A stretch of DNA of 64,000 nt from positions 1 through 64,000 of the forward strand of contig NZ_SRLB01000030.1 in the NCBI RefSeq assembly GCF_004745635.1, read 5' to 3'. This DNA comes from Methylobacterium nonmethylotrophicum. Lineage in GTDB: Bacteria; Pseudomonadota; Alphaproteobacteria; Rhizobiales; Beijerinckiaceae. Positions 26,886 to 34,776 of the stretch are shown here, in pieces. Below the pieces are notes generated by a model. The model did not search any database. It was not told the DNA's origin and saw only the letters and a list, made by a program, of their open reading frames with translations. The position numbers were made by a program, and so were the translations under genes. Position 1 is the first letter of the stretch, and every line of letters starts with the position of its first letter.

Positions 26886-28100
26886 CTACGAATGAATCTC
26901 GGAATCCCCCTCTCCCGTTTGGGAGAGGGGATCCGGCGATCTTTTGTTGAGGATGGGGCGGTGGCCGGCGAAAGCCAACGTACCGCAGCGGGATCTCTCC
27001 TCCAGCCGCGCCCGCAGGGCCCCGGCCCGCGCCGTGACCGCGATCCGGGCCGCCGCCGCGTCCGGTCCCTCGGCCATGACCGTGCAGATCGGCGCCCCGG
27101 CCTCGACGCGGCTGCCGGCGGGCGGGCGGTCCATCGCCCAGTCGGGCCAGTCGAGGGGCGGCACCACGGGAATCGCCGATCCTGCGTAGAGGATCTCGGT
27201 CGCGGCGGCGCCCGGGGCGGGCTGGACCTCCGGCAACCGGCCGCGGCAGGCGGCGAGGTGGGCGGAGAAGAGCGGTGACGGCCCCCGATCGAGCACGTCC
27301 AGGGTGGCGCCGGGGCGCGGATTGACCTCGAGGAGCCACCAGCTCTCGCTCTCGACCAGGAGATCGGCGCTGACGAAGCCGCAGAGGCCGGTCGCGGCGA
27401 CGAGGCCGGCGAGCGCCCGTCCGGCGGCCTCCCGCACCGCCGGGGGCAGCGCGGCCGGGCCGGCGGCGCCGGCGTAGCGGAACGGCCGGTCGGGCGAGGG
27501 CGCCGCCCATTGCTCCGTCACCGCCAGCACGGCGGCGGCGCGGCCGTCGGCAAGCGCATTGAGCGAGCGGGGCCGGCCCGGCATGCGGCGCTGGAGGTAG
27601 GCGCCCGCCGGCAGCCGCCCCGGTGCGCCCGGCCGGATATGGCCTCCGCCCGAGGCGCCGCGCCGCTTCACCAGCCAGGCGTCGGGATCCGGCACCGGCG
27701 CGAGGGCGATCTCCGGATGCGGGATGCCGAGGCGCCGGCACAGGGCCGCGAAGCCGGCGGGATCCTTCAGGGTCGCGACCGCGTCGGGGCGAGCGCCGAG
27801 CAGCGTGTAGCGCCGGGCGAGGCGGCGCATCAGGGCGGGCGCCCCCTCGAAGCCGGAGCCGAGGACGAGGCCGGCCGGGTGCCCGGCCTCCGCCGCCAGG
27901 GCGGCCAGGGCCGCCTCCACGCCCTGCGCACCCGGCCCTGCGCCGAGGCGGCCCGGCACGCGGCGGTAGCCGGCCGCCAGCGCGCGGGTGTCCTCGTCGC
28001 CGAACAGGTCGGCCACGAAGGGGCGGTAGCCCGCCCGCCGGGCGGCGGCGGCGAGCGCCCGGCCGGATTGCGCCGCGATCAGGACCGCCTCGCCGGTCAT
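26886..28100 (-). CDS. ATP-grasp protein of the H4MPT island
   Basis: A 404-residue protein with an N-terminal Rossmann-like domain, ATP-grasp core (DAWLVKRRGASGGGHIR near residue 145; CGFVSADLLVESESWWLLEVNPRPGAT near 250-275) and a C-terminal beta-rich region. It resembles the DUF201/carbamoyl-phosphate-synthase-like ATP-grasp genes known in methylotroph C1 islands. It probably ligates an amino acid onto the pterin or furan cofactor, but this is inference. Its start overlaps the mtdB stop by 4 bp. The last roughly 15 residues (DPLSQTGEGDSEIHS) come from the palindromic element, so the native C-terminus may have been altered. Confidence 0.75.
   Translation of the reverse strand: MTGEAVLIAAQSGRALAAAARRAGYRPFVADLFGDEDTRALAAGYRRVPGRLGAGPGAQGVEAALAALAAEAGHPAGLVLGSGFEGAPALMRRLARRYTLLGARPDAVATLKDPAGFAALCRRLGIPHPEIALAPVPDPDAWLVKRRGASGGGHIRPGAPGRLPAGAYLQRRMPGRPRSLNALADGRAAAVLAVTEQWAAPSPDRPFRYAGAAGPAALPPAVREAAGRALAGLVAATGLCGFVSADLLVESESWWLLEVNPRPGATLDVLDRGPSPLFSAHLAACRGRLPEVQPAPGAAATEILYAGSAIPVVPPLDWPDWAMDRPPAGSRVEAGAPICTVMAEGPDAAAARIAVTARAGALRARLEERSRCGTLAFAGHRPILNKRSPDPLSQTGEGDSEIHS
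26907..26930. repeat. Palindromic intergenic element
   Basis: CCCCTCTCCC GTTT GGGAGAGGGG: a perfect 10-bp inverted repeat with a 4-nt loop, at the mch/ATP-grasp junction. It overlaps the last codons of the ATP-grasp gene and supplies part of its C-terminus. It looks like a REP-type dispersed palindrome and could stabilise or attenuate the operon mRNA. Confidence 0.65.
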
Positions 28101-29002
28101 GCCGCGCCCTCGCCGGTGATGTCGACGGCGAGCCGGTAGGCGTCGCGGAAATCGAGGACGAGTGGCTGGTCGGCCTGGAGCAGGCGGCGGAAGAGCCCGG
28201 CCTGGGTCCGGTACTTCACGTTGCCGACCGCGAGCGCCCCGATGCCGACGCCCCGCCCGCCCGGCAGCGGGGCGGCGTCGGCCTGGACGTCGATCCCCGC
28301 GATGCCGGCCGGCGGCACGGCGTTGACGTCGGCGGCGACGCGGAGGCGGCCGGCCTGGGCCAGGTCCTCGGGTCCGAGGACCTGCACGCCCGCGGCGGCT
28401 GCCGACAGGATCACCTCGGCGTCCCGCACGGCCGCGACGCGGGCCTCCGGCGTCGCGCCGTCCGCCGCCTCGACCGCGACCCCGAAGCGGGCCCGCATGC
28501 CCTCGGCGATCGCCGCCACCCGCTCGCGGCCGTCATACCCGATGATGACCGGATGCGCCCCTTCCTGCGCGGCGATCACGGCGGCGCAATAGGCGACGAC
28601 GCCGGTGCCGCCGAAGATCGCGACGCGCTTGCCAGCGAGCCCCTCGCCGAACTTTTCCGTCAACGCCCGGGCCACGCAGGCCACCATGGCGGCGCCGGTG
28701 GTGAAGGAGCCGGCGGGATCGGCGACGACGTGGTTCAGGAAGGGCGGCACGAAGGCGCCGGTCGCGGCGTCCACCATGTCGAGGGCGGCCTCGGCGTTCT
28801 TGCCGCCGATGAAGATCGCCGTGCGGAGGCCGTCCTGCGGCGCACGGGAGAAGATCGAATCCTGGACGAGCGGCGCCACCTCGCCGGGCGCCACCCCCGT
28901 ATAGGTCGCCACGACGTCGAAGCCGGCATCCACCGCCATGTTCACGTCGAACGGGCTCATGTGCCTGAGCGGCGTCAGCATGTGCAGGATCGAGCGGGCC
29001 AT
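28097..29002 (-). CDS. mtdB: NAD(P)-dependent methylene-tetrahydromethanopterin dehydrogenase
   Basis: A 301-residue dehydrogenase that oxidises methylene-H4MPT to methenyl-H4MPT. It starts MARSILHMLTPLRHMSPFDVNMAVDAGFD; the nucleotide-binding loop is KRVAIFGGTGVVAYCAAVIAAQ near residue 130; it ends GNVKYRTQAGLFRRLL. Start at 29002 is chosen over 29038 because GGGGGAGG lies 8 nt before it. It leads the operon mtdB, ATP-grasp, mch, RimK-like, CitG-like. The gap of about 140 bp to the amidohydrolase suggests its own promoter. Confidence 0.95.
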   Translation of the reverse strand: MARSILHMLTPLRHMSPFDVNMAVDAGFDVVATYTGVAPGEVAPLVQDSIFSRAPQDGLRTAIFIGGKNAEAALDMVDAATGAFVPPFLNHVVADPAGSFTTGAAMVACVARALTEKFGEGLAGKRVAIFGGTGVVAYCAAVIAAQEGAHPVIIGYDGRERVAAIAEGMRARFGVAVEAADGATPEARVAAVRDAEVILSAAAAGVQVLGPEDLAQAGRLRVAADVNAVPPAGIAGIDVQADAAPLPGGRGVGIGALAVGNVKYRTQAGLFRRLLQADQPLVLDFRDAYRLAVDITGEGAA

Positions 29003-29145
29003 CCGAACCTCCCCCGGAGCGGCGAACGCGACCCGCATCGCGGAGGATGACGAGGCCTGCCCCGCTTGTACGCCGGGCAGCCCCGCCTGTGGCCTGTACG
29101 TTAGTGCGACGCGCCGGCGATGGGCCGGCGCGTCGCCCGATCGCG

Positions 29146-30687
29146 CTACCGGATCGACGAGCCGGCGTAGAACGGGTCGCGGGGCGCCTCGGGCAGGTAG
29201 TCGGCGTAGAAGGCCTTCACGTGCGGAAAAACGGCGCGGCCCAGCTCCCGGCGGGCCACCTCCTCGGGCGACCGCGGGCGTCCCAGCACCTCGGCGATCT
29301 CCGCCAGCACGGCGTCCCGGTCGACCTTGGTGAAGCGGCCCTCGGCGTAGACAAGCTCGCCGTCGATGTAGACCGCATCGACGCACTCGGTCTTGGCGCG
29401 CTGGACCAGGGCGTCGAGGACCGGGATGTCGGGATCCTGGAACGGGTAGGTGGCGCGCGTCCAGTTGATCAGCGCGGCGTCGAAGCCGCGGCCGGGATCG
29501 AGGCGGCCGATCTCGGCCCCGAAGGCGGTGGTCATCGCGCCGGATTCGGTCGCCATCTTCACCACCTGCGAGGGCGTCGGCACGTCGTCGTCGTCCATGC
29601 CCGGCACCCGGTGGACCCTGAGCGCCAGCCGCAGCTCCTGGAGCATGTCGCGGTCGTCGTTGATGCCCGCCTCGTCGAGGCCCATCCCGACCGTGATGCC
29701 CTTCTTCTCCCAGGCGTTCAGGGGCGCGAGGCCGGAGCGCAGGCGGAAGTTCGAGGAGCAGTTGTGGCAGATGCAGGTGCCGGTCTCGGCCACGATGTCG
29801 ATGTCCTCGGCATTGAGCCAGACGCCGTGGCCGAGGGTCATGTGGGGTCCCAGCACGCCGAGGTCGTGGAGGTGGCGGAGCGCCGTCTTGCCGGTGCGGC
29901 GGCGGGCATATTCCTTCTGGTAGGCGGTCTCGAGGAGGTGCATGTGCATCGGCACCCCGGCGGCGCGGGATTTCTCGTGCAGCGCCACCAGCCCCTCGTC
30001 GGTGCACCAGTGGAGGTTGGCCGGCGCGAGCTGGATCCGCGTCAGGCGCTGGCCCGCATTCTCCTCCCGCAGCTGGTCGAACAGGCGCAGGAAGTCGGAG
30101 AACGGCATCGCCTGCGCCTTGAGGTGGGCGGAAAGCTGCGCCCCGAGATCGGCCGGCAGGCGGGCGCAGAACGCCTCGTCGGCCTCGTAGACGAGGCGGT
30201 TCTGCTCGCGCACGGCATAGCAGTAGGAGGCCCGCATGCCGAGGCTGCGATAGGCATTCAGGGTCTTGGTCGCGGCGGCGTGGATCGCGTCATAGCCGCC
30301 GGCCATCCAGCCCTGGATGTGCTGGACCGTGGTGATCCCCGAGGCCACCATCTCGAAGGCGGAGTAGAGCGTGTCGAGGGTGAGGTCGAGGCGCCGGGCC
30401 GGCAGGCGGCTGGCGAACCACAATTCGAGCGCGTAGTCGGGCGAGCCGAGCTGGAGCGGGGTGAGCCCGACATGGTGGTGGCTGTTGACGAAGCCCGGCA
30501 GCATGACGTGACCGGGATAGCGGCGGATGTCCGCCGCAGGGGCGTCCCGCTGCATCGCCTCGAGCGGGCCGACCGCCACGATCACGCCGTCGCGCGAGAG
30601 CACGGCGCCGTTCTCGATGATGACCGGCGTGTGGCGGTCCTTGATCCCGGTGACGACCCAGCCGGCCTGGACGATGAGCTCTGCCAT
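29146..30687 (-). CDS. Amidohydrolase (cytosine-deaminase/AtzA-like), substrate unknown
   Basis: A 513-residue metal-dependent hydrolase of the TIM-barrel amidohydrolase superfamily. Metal ligands visible: GFVNSHHHVGL (HxH, near residue 73), MHMHLLET (His near 250), TLGHGVWLN (His near 289) and the catalytic Asp in GLDEAGINDD (near 340). Members of this branch deaminate purines, pyrimidines, triazines or pterins. It is last in a five-gene operon with an NMT1/SsuA-like importer and a nitrilase-type hydrolase, so it likely degrades the imported compound. The ATG at 30687 begins the family-typical N-terminus. Confidence 0.85.
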   Translation of the reverse strand: MAELIVQAGWVVTGIKDRHTPVIIENGAVLSRDGVIVAVGPLEAMQRDAPAADIRRYPGHVMLPGFVNSHHHVGLTPLQLGSPDYALELWFASRLPARRLDLTLDTLYSAFEMVASGITTVQHIQGWMAGGYDAIHAAATKTLNAYRSLGMRASYCYAVREQNRLVYEADEAFCARLPADLGAQLSAHLKAQAMPFSDFLRLFDQLREENAGQRLTRIQLAPANLHWCTDEGLVALHEKSRAAGVPMHMHLLETAYQKEYARRRTGKTALRHLHDLGVLGPHMTLGHGVWLNAEDIDIVAETGTCICHNCSSNFRLRSGLAPLNAWEKKGITVGMGLDEAGINDDRDMLQELRLALRVHRVPGMDDDDVPTPSQVVKMATESGAMTTAFGAEIGRLDPGRGFDAALINWTRATYPFQDPDIPVLDALVQRAKTECVDAVYIDGELVYAEGRFTKVDRDAVLAEIAEVLGRPRSPEEVARRELGRAVFPHVKAFYADYLPEAPRDPFYAGSSIR

Positions 30688-30703
30688 GGAAGTCCGTGTC
30701 CCG

Positions 30704-31525
30704 TTACGCGATGGGGAGTGAGAGCCGGAGGGGATCCGGCGTGAGGGCGACGACGACCGGGCCCGGCGCGCCGGGCCGCCGCGCCGCCAGGACGTGGCCG
30801 TCCTGGCCGACGACGAGGCTCTCCCCGTCGTGCCGCACCGGCCGGCCGAGGACCCGCTCGGTGCCGTAGCGGGCGGCCGCGACGGCGGCGACGCGGCAGC
30901 GCCGGGCGTGGCCGGACAGCTCGGCCTCGAAGAAGCCCGGCGGGTCCCCGGGCGCCGGCCCGGCGACCAGGATTGCGACGAGGTCGGCCTCCGCCGCCGC
31001 CGCATCCCAGGACGCGGGAAAGCGCCGGTCGTAGCAGACGAGGCCCGCGACCCTGAGGCTGCCGCCGCCCGGGAGCCCGACCCGCACGGCCGGCCACGCC
31101 GCGGGACCGGCCCGGAAATGGTCGGCCTCGCCGAAAGGCTCGCCCGGCAGCGGCGGCGGCAGCCGGTGTTTCGCCGCGATCCGGGTCAGAGTGCCGTCCG
31201 GTTGGGCGAGCAAAGCCGCATTGAGCGGCAGCGCCGCGCCGGATTCGGCGAGCGCCAGGCCGAACAGCACGGCCAGGCCGTGGCGGCGGGACAGCGCCAG
31301 CATCCGCCGGGCGGTGGGGCCCGCCGCCGGTTCGGCGAGGTGGCGCCAGCGCGCCGGGTTCGCCCCGGCGACGTAAGGAAGCACCGTCAGCTCCGGCAGG
31401 ACCGCGAGGGCGGCGCCCGCGGCGGCAGCCCCGGCGAGGCCCGCCTCGACCTCCCGCCAAAGGTCCTCCGGATCGGCCCCGGCGGGGCCGACCGGGATGG
31501 CGGCGACGCGGCACCAGGAGGTCAT
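30704..31525 (-). CDS. Carbon-nitrogen hydrolase (nitrilase superfamily)
   Basis: A 273-residue amidase/carbamoylase-type enzyme. The Glu-Lys-Cys triad is visible: Glu in LAVLPELTVLPY (near residue 45), Lys in IAAKHRLPPPLPGEPF (near 118) and Cys in VAGLVCYDRRFPASW (near 163). It overlaps the ATPase stop by 4 bp and precedes the amidohydrolase by 16 bp. It probably opens an amide or ureido product of the pathway. The true substrate is unknown. Confidence 0.86.
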   Translation of the reverse strand: MTSWCRVAAIPVGPAGADPEDLWREVEAGLAGAAAAGAALAVLPELTVLPYVAGANPARWRHLAEPAAGPTARRMLALSRRHGLAVLFGLALAESGAALPLNAALLAQPDGTLTRIAAKHRLPPPLPGEPFGEADHFRAGPAAWPAVRVGLPGGGSLRVAGLVCYDRRFPASWDAAAAEADLVAILVAGPAPGDPPGFFEAELSGHARRCRVAAVAAARYGTERVLGRPVRHDGESLVVGQDGHVLAARRPGAPGPVVVALTPDPLRLSLPIA

Positions 31526-32319
31526 CGCGCCGCGGCGGCCTCCTGCTCGGCGAAGGCCCGGTCGACTTCGGCGCCGAGGAGGTCGGTGAACAGGTCGCGA
31601 TAGGCATGGTAGCGCGGGTCCCGCGACGGCCGCGGCCGCGGCAGGTCGATCGGCACGATCGTCTTCACCCGGCCCGGCCGGGCGGTGAACACCACGACCC
31701 GGTCGGCGAGGGAGATCGCCTCGTCGATGGAGTGGGTGACGAGGAGGACCGAGGCGCCGCTGTCGCGCCAGACCTGGAGCAGAAAGTCCTGCATGCGCGA
31801 GCGGGTCTGGACGTCGAGGGCCGCGAAGGGCTCGTCCATCATCAGCACCTTCGGCCGCATGGCGAGCGCCCGGGCGCAGGCGGCGCGCTGGCGCATGCCG
31901 CCCGACAGCTCGTCCGGCTTCTTGTCGAGCATGTCGCCGAGGCCGACCCGGCGCAGCATCTCCACCGCCTGCTCCCGGCGCTTGACCGGCGGCACGTGCC
32001 GCACCGCGAGCCCGAAGGCGACGTTGTCGGCGATGGTGAGCCAGGGGAACAGCGAGGCGTCCTGGAAGATCAGGCCGCGCTCGGCGCTCGGACCCGTGAC
32101 GGGCTCGCCATCGGCCAGGATCTCGCCGCCGGTGACCTCCTCGAGCCCGGCGATCATGTAGAGGAGCGTGGACTTGCCGCAGCCGGAGGGCCCGAGCAGC
32201 ACCACGAACTCGCCGGGCGCGACCTCGAAGTCGAGGTCGGCGAGGGCCTGGACCGGGGCGCGCCCCTCCGGCATCCAGCGCTTCGAGACGGCGCGGATCG
32301 CGACGGCGGGGCGGGTCAT
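31522..32319 (-). CDS. ABC transporter ATP-binding protein (SsuB/TauB type)
   Basis: A 265-residue ATPase: Walker A GPSGCGKST, Q-loop IFQDASLFPWLTI, signature LSGGMRQR, Walker B VLMMDEPFAALD, and VTHSIDEAISLADRVVV. These are typical of nitrate/sulfonate/taurine/thiamin-precursor importers. It overlaps the permease stop by 4 bp. The open frame extends far upstream across the permease gene, but homology starts at 32319. Confidence 0.92.
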   Translation of the reverse strand: MTRPAVAIRAVSKRWMPEGRAPVQALADLDFEVAPGEFVVLLGPSGCGKSTLLYMIAGLEEVTGGEILADGEPVTGPSAERGLIFQDASLFPWLTIADNVAFGLAVRHVPPVKRREQAVEMLRRVGLGDMLDKKPDELSGGMRQRAACARALAMRPKVLMMDEPFAALDVQTRSRMQDFLLQVWRDSGASVLLVTHSIDEAISLADRVVVFTARPGRVKTIVPIDLPRPRPSRDPRYHAYRDLFTDLLGAEVDRAFAEQEAAAAR

Positions 32320-33062
32320 CGGCCGCCTCCCGGGCCGACCCACCACAGCATCCTGCGCTGGACCTGGCGCAGGGCGAAGTCGGACAGGAAGCCGAGCACC
32401 CCGATGATCGCCATGGTGAAGAACACCAGCTTGGCGTTGAAGGTCGAGCGCGCCATCGAGGTGATCTGCCCGAGCCCCGTCCCGACCCCGACCGTCTCGG
32501 CGATCAGCACCACCATCCAGGCGGCGAACAGGTTGAGGCGCAGGGTCATGAACAGGCTCGGCAGGATCGCCGGCAGGACCACGCGCCAGAAGGTCTGCCG
32601 ACCGGTGGCGCCCATGATCCGGGCGACGTGGATGTAGGTCTTGGGCACGCTCTCGATCTGCGCGCCCGTCGACAGCACGATGGTGAAGAACAGGGTGATG
32701 AAGACGAGGAAGATCGCCGGCTTGTCGCCGATGCCGAACACGAAGATCGCGACCGGCAGCCACGCCACCGGGGAGATCGGGGCGAGGAGCAGCACCGTCG
32801 GCAGCAGGAGGTTGCGCAGGAGCCGCACGTAGTGGATCAGCGCCCCGACGAGGACGCCGCAGACGAAGCCGAGGGCGAGGCCGACGAAGACCCGCATCGT
32901 CGTCCAGGCCATGGTGACGAGGAGCGCCATGACCCCGCCGCCGCTCGCCACGCTGCCGATCCGGTTCGAGCGGTCGAAGTAGCGCAGCGTCCCGGGGATG
33001 TCCTGCAGGAACAGGTGGGGCGGCGGCAGGAGCAGCGGGTTGACGAGGTCGAGGGCCCACAA
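32316..33062 (-). CDS. ABC transporter permease (SsuC/TauC type), 5' end uncertain
   Basis: At least 248 residues with membrane segments and the EAA-like loop IMGATGRQTFWRVVLPAILPS near residue 155; cytoplasmic end ALRQVQRRMLWW. The first usable start in this frame is a TTG at 33062, but the frame upstream continues to encode a convincing first membrane helix (FGWALVSLGLFAGLWEG) back to about 33150 without an ATG. An ATG (MENDHSALDP...) at about 33217 is in the other frame. A one-base loss in the G6 run at 33174-33179 would join the two. The gene may therefore be frameshifted, or the run may be a sequence error. Confidence 0.82.
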   Translation of the reverse strand: MWALDLVNPLLLPPPHLFLQDIPGTLRYFDRSNRIGSVASGGGVMALLVTMAWTTMRVFVGLALGFVCGVLVGALIHYVRLLRNLLLPTVLLLAPISPVAWLPVAIFVFGIGDKPAIFLVFITLFFTIVLSTGAQIESVPKTYIHVARIMGATGRQTFWRVVLPAILPSLFMTLRLNLFAAWMVVLIAETVGVGTGLGQITSMARSTFNAKLVFFTMAIIGVLGFLSDFALRQVQRRMLWWVGPGGGR

Positions 33063-33329
33063 GCCTTCCCACAGGCCCGCGAACAGGCCGAGGGAGACGA
33101 GGGCCCAGCCGAAGGCCGCGAGGCGCCGGCGCCAAGCGGGCGGGAGCCCCGGCAGCGCGGCGCGCGGCGGTCCGGGGGGCGTGACGACGGCCGATCGGGT
33201 CGAGAGCAGAATGGTCGTTCTCCATCGTCAGTCCGGGGCCGCGACGGCGGAGCCCGGAGCCGAAGGGGTGCGCGGAGGTCGGGCTCGTGCGATCGGCGAG
33301 ATCGATCCCGCGGGACACATCCATCCCGA

Positions 33330-33460
33330 CCACGACCTCATCCTGAGGTGCTTGCGAAGCAAGCCTCGAAGGAGGGCTCCAGGAACCGCGGAGACTTCTG
33401 GAGCCCTCCTTCGAGGTCAGTCGATCAAAGATCGACTGACACCTCAGGATGAGGTCGTGG
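33330..33460. repeat. Complex nested palindromic element
   Basis: Outer arms CCACGACCTCATCCTGAGGTG (33330-33350) and its complement (33440-33460) enclose two further hairpins. One has a perfect 19-bp stem starting CCTCGAAGGAGG (33364-33382 with 33398-33416). The other is TCAGTCGATC...GATCGACTGA (33417-33440). The modular build resembles dispersed intergenic mosaic elements of Rhizobiales. It sits between the binding-protein gene and its permease. Confidence 0.75.
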
Positions 33461-33526
33461 GCGGGACGCAACGCGTCGTGTGAGTCAGGCAGGATCTGGG
33501 GCTCGCCTTGCGGTGTCGCCGTTGAC

Positions 33527-34579
33527 TTACGCCGCCTTCAGCTTCAGGCCCGCATAGAGCCCCTTGTTCTCGGCGATCACCGCCTCGAGCAGGCTCCAGT
33601 CGAAGGCGCCTTCGTCCGGGGCCTTCTTGACGTAGCCGAGTTCCTGCATCGAGGCGCCGCGGGCGATGATGAACTTCGTCTGGTCGCGCTGGTCGACCAC
33701 GATCGGCTGCTTGGAGGAGGCGTCGACCGCCGCCTCCATGCTGGTCTTGTAGTACTTGCCGACCGTGTCCTTGAGGGCGGCGCCCTTGTCCGCCTCGGCC
33801 TGGGACTGGGCGACGAACAGAGCCTTGATCACCGCCTTCACGGCGGCCGGGTTGCTCTTGATCAGCGGCGCGCGCACCGCGAGCACGCAATCCGAGTAGC
33901 CCTTGCCGTAGACGTCGGTGCCGTCCGACAGGACCTTGGCGCCCTTGCGCCCCATGACGCATTGCGAGGCGTAGGGCTCGATGTGGCAGATGGCGTCGAG
34001 GGCGCCCGCCATGAACGCCTGGGCGAGTTCGGGCGAGGTGTCGAGGTACTTCACGTCGACGTCGCGAAAGCTCATCCCGGCCTTCTTGAGGTAGTCGTAG
34101 GGCAGCACCTCGAGGGTGTCGGCCTGGAAGGTGCCGAAGGTCTTGCCCTTGAGATCGGCCGCGGAAGCGATGCCCTCGCGCGCCACGATGATGCAGCCCT
34201 GGACGCCGCCGCCGGCGACGATCCGCACCGGCGCGCCGGCATCGTACAGGGTCATGAAGTTCGAGTACGGGATCATCGACATGTCGACGAGCCCGGCCCC
34301 GAACATGGTGGTGATCTCGGTGTTCGAGGGCGTCACCACGAAGTCGAGCTCGACGCCGTCGGCCTTGGTCAGCCCCCGCTCCTTGGCGAGGAACATGCCC
34401 ATGTTGCAGAAGCCCGAGCCGTGGGTGGCCTTCAGGGTGGCGGCGGCGAGGGCGGGACTCGGCGCCAGGAGGGCGGCGAGATGCGCCGGCAGGGCCAGTG
34501 ACGCGGCGGCGCCGGCGCCCCGGCCGAGGAACCCCCGCCGGGAGAGGTTGCGGTAGAACGACCCGTCACGATCGCACAT
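33527..34579 (-). CDS. ABC importer substrate-binding protein (NMT1/SsuA-like)
   Basis: A 350-residue periplasmic protein with a twin-arginine signal (LSRRGFLGRGAGAAAS; cleavage near residue 46, ALAAATLKA). The fold matches NMT1/THI5/SsuA binding proteins: MGMFLAKERGLTKADGVELDFVV, DMSMIPYSNFMTL, AADLKGKTFGTFQADTLEVLPYDYLKKAG, CHIEPYASQCVM. The Tat signal suggests export in folded form. It is first of the operon with permease, ATPase, nitrilase and amidohydrolase; the complex palindrome lies directly downstream. Confidence 0.88.
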   Translation of the reverse strand: MCDRDGSFYRNLSRRGFLGRGAGAAASLALPAHLAALLAPSPALAAATLKATHGSGFCNMGMFLAKERGLTKADGVELDFVVTPSNTEITTMFGAGLVDMSMIPYSNFMTLYDAGAPVRIVAGGGVQGCIIVAREGIASAADLKGKTFGTFQADTLEVLPYDYLKKAGMSFRDVDVKYLDTSPELAQAFMAGALDAICHIEPYASQCVMGRKGAKVLSDGTDVYGKGYSDCVLAVRAPLIKSNPAAVKAVIKALFVAQSQAEADKGAALKDTVGKYYKTSMEAAVDASSKQPIVVDQRDQTKFIIARGASMQELGYVKKAPDEGAFDWSLLEAVIAENKGLYAGLKLKAA

Positions 34580-34721
34580 GGCTTAAGTCCCGTCTCAAAG
34601 ACGTGGACGTCCGGTGAACGGCACTCTCACCGCGGCACTCGGCGAGACCGCCTCAGCCATGCACGCGCATGGCCGGGCGGACCCTCAGCGGACACCCGAC
34701 GATGGGCACGCCAACCCGACA

Positions 34722-34738
34722 AGAGCCCTCGGGGCTCT
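34722..34738. terminator. Possible hairpin downstream of mptG
   Basis: AGAGCCC TCG GGGCTCT, a 7-bp stem 39 bp past the mptG stop. No U tract follows, so its role in termination is doubtful. Confidence 0.3.
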
Positions 34739-34776
34739 GCGCTGCAAAGCCAGCCTTGCAAACGACGTGCCAGCGG

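Noticed and set aside
26886..27741. N-terminal extension of mch into the ATP-grasp gene
   Set aside because: The frame is open but homology and typical length begin at 26790; the extension is antisense-like Arg/Pro-rich sequence.
33444..33962. Open frame running from the mosaic repeat into the binding-protein gene
   Set aside because: It is a shifted frame of the binding protein plus palindrome sequence; composition is Arg/Gly-rich.
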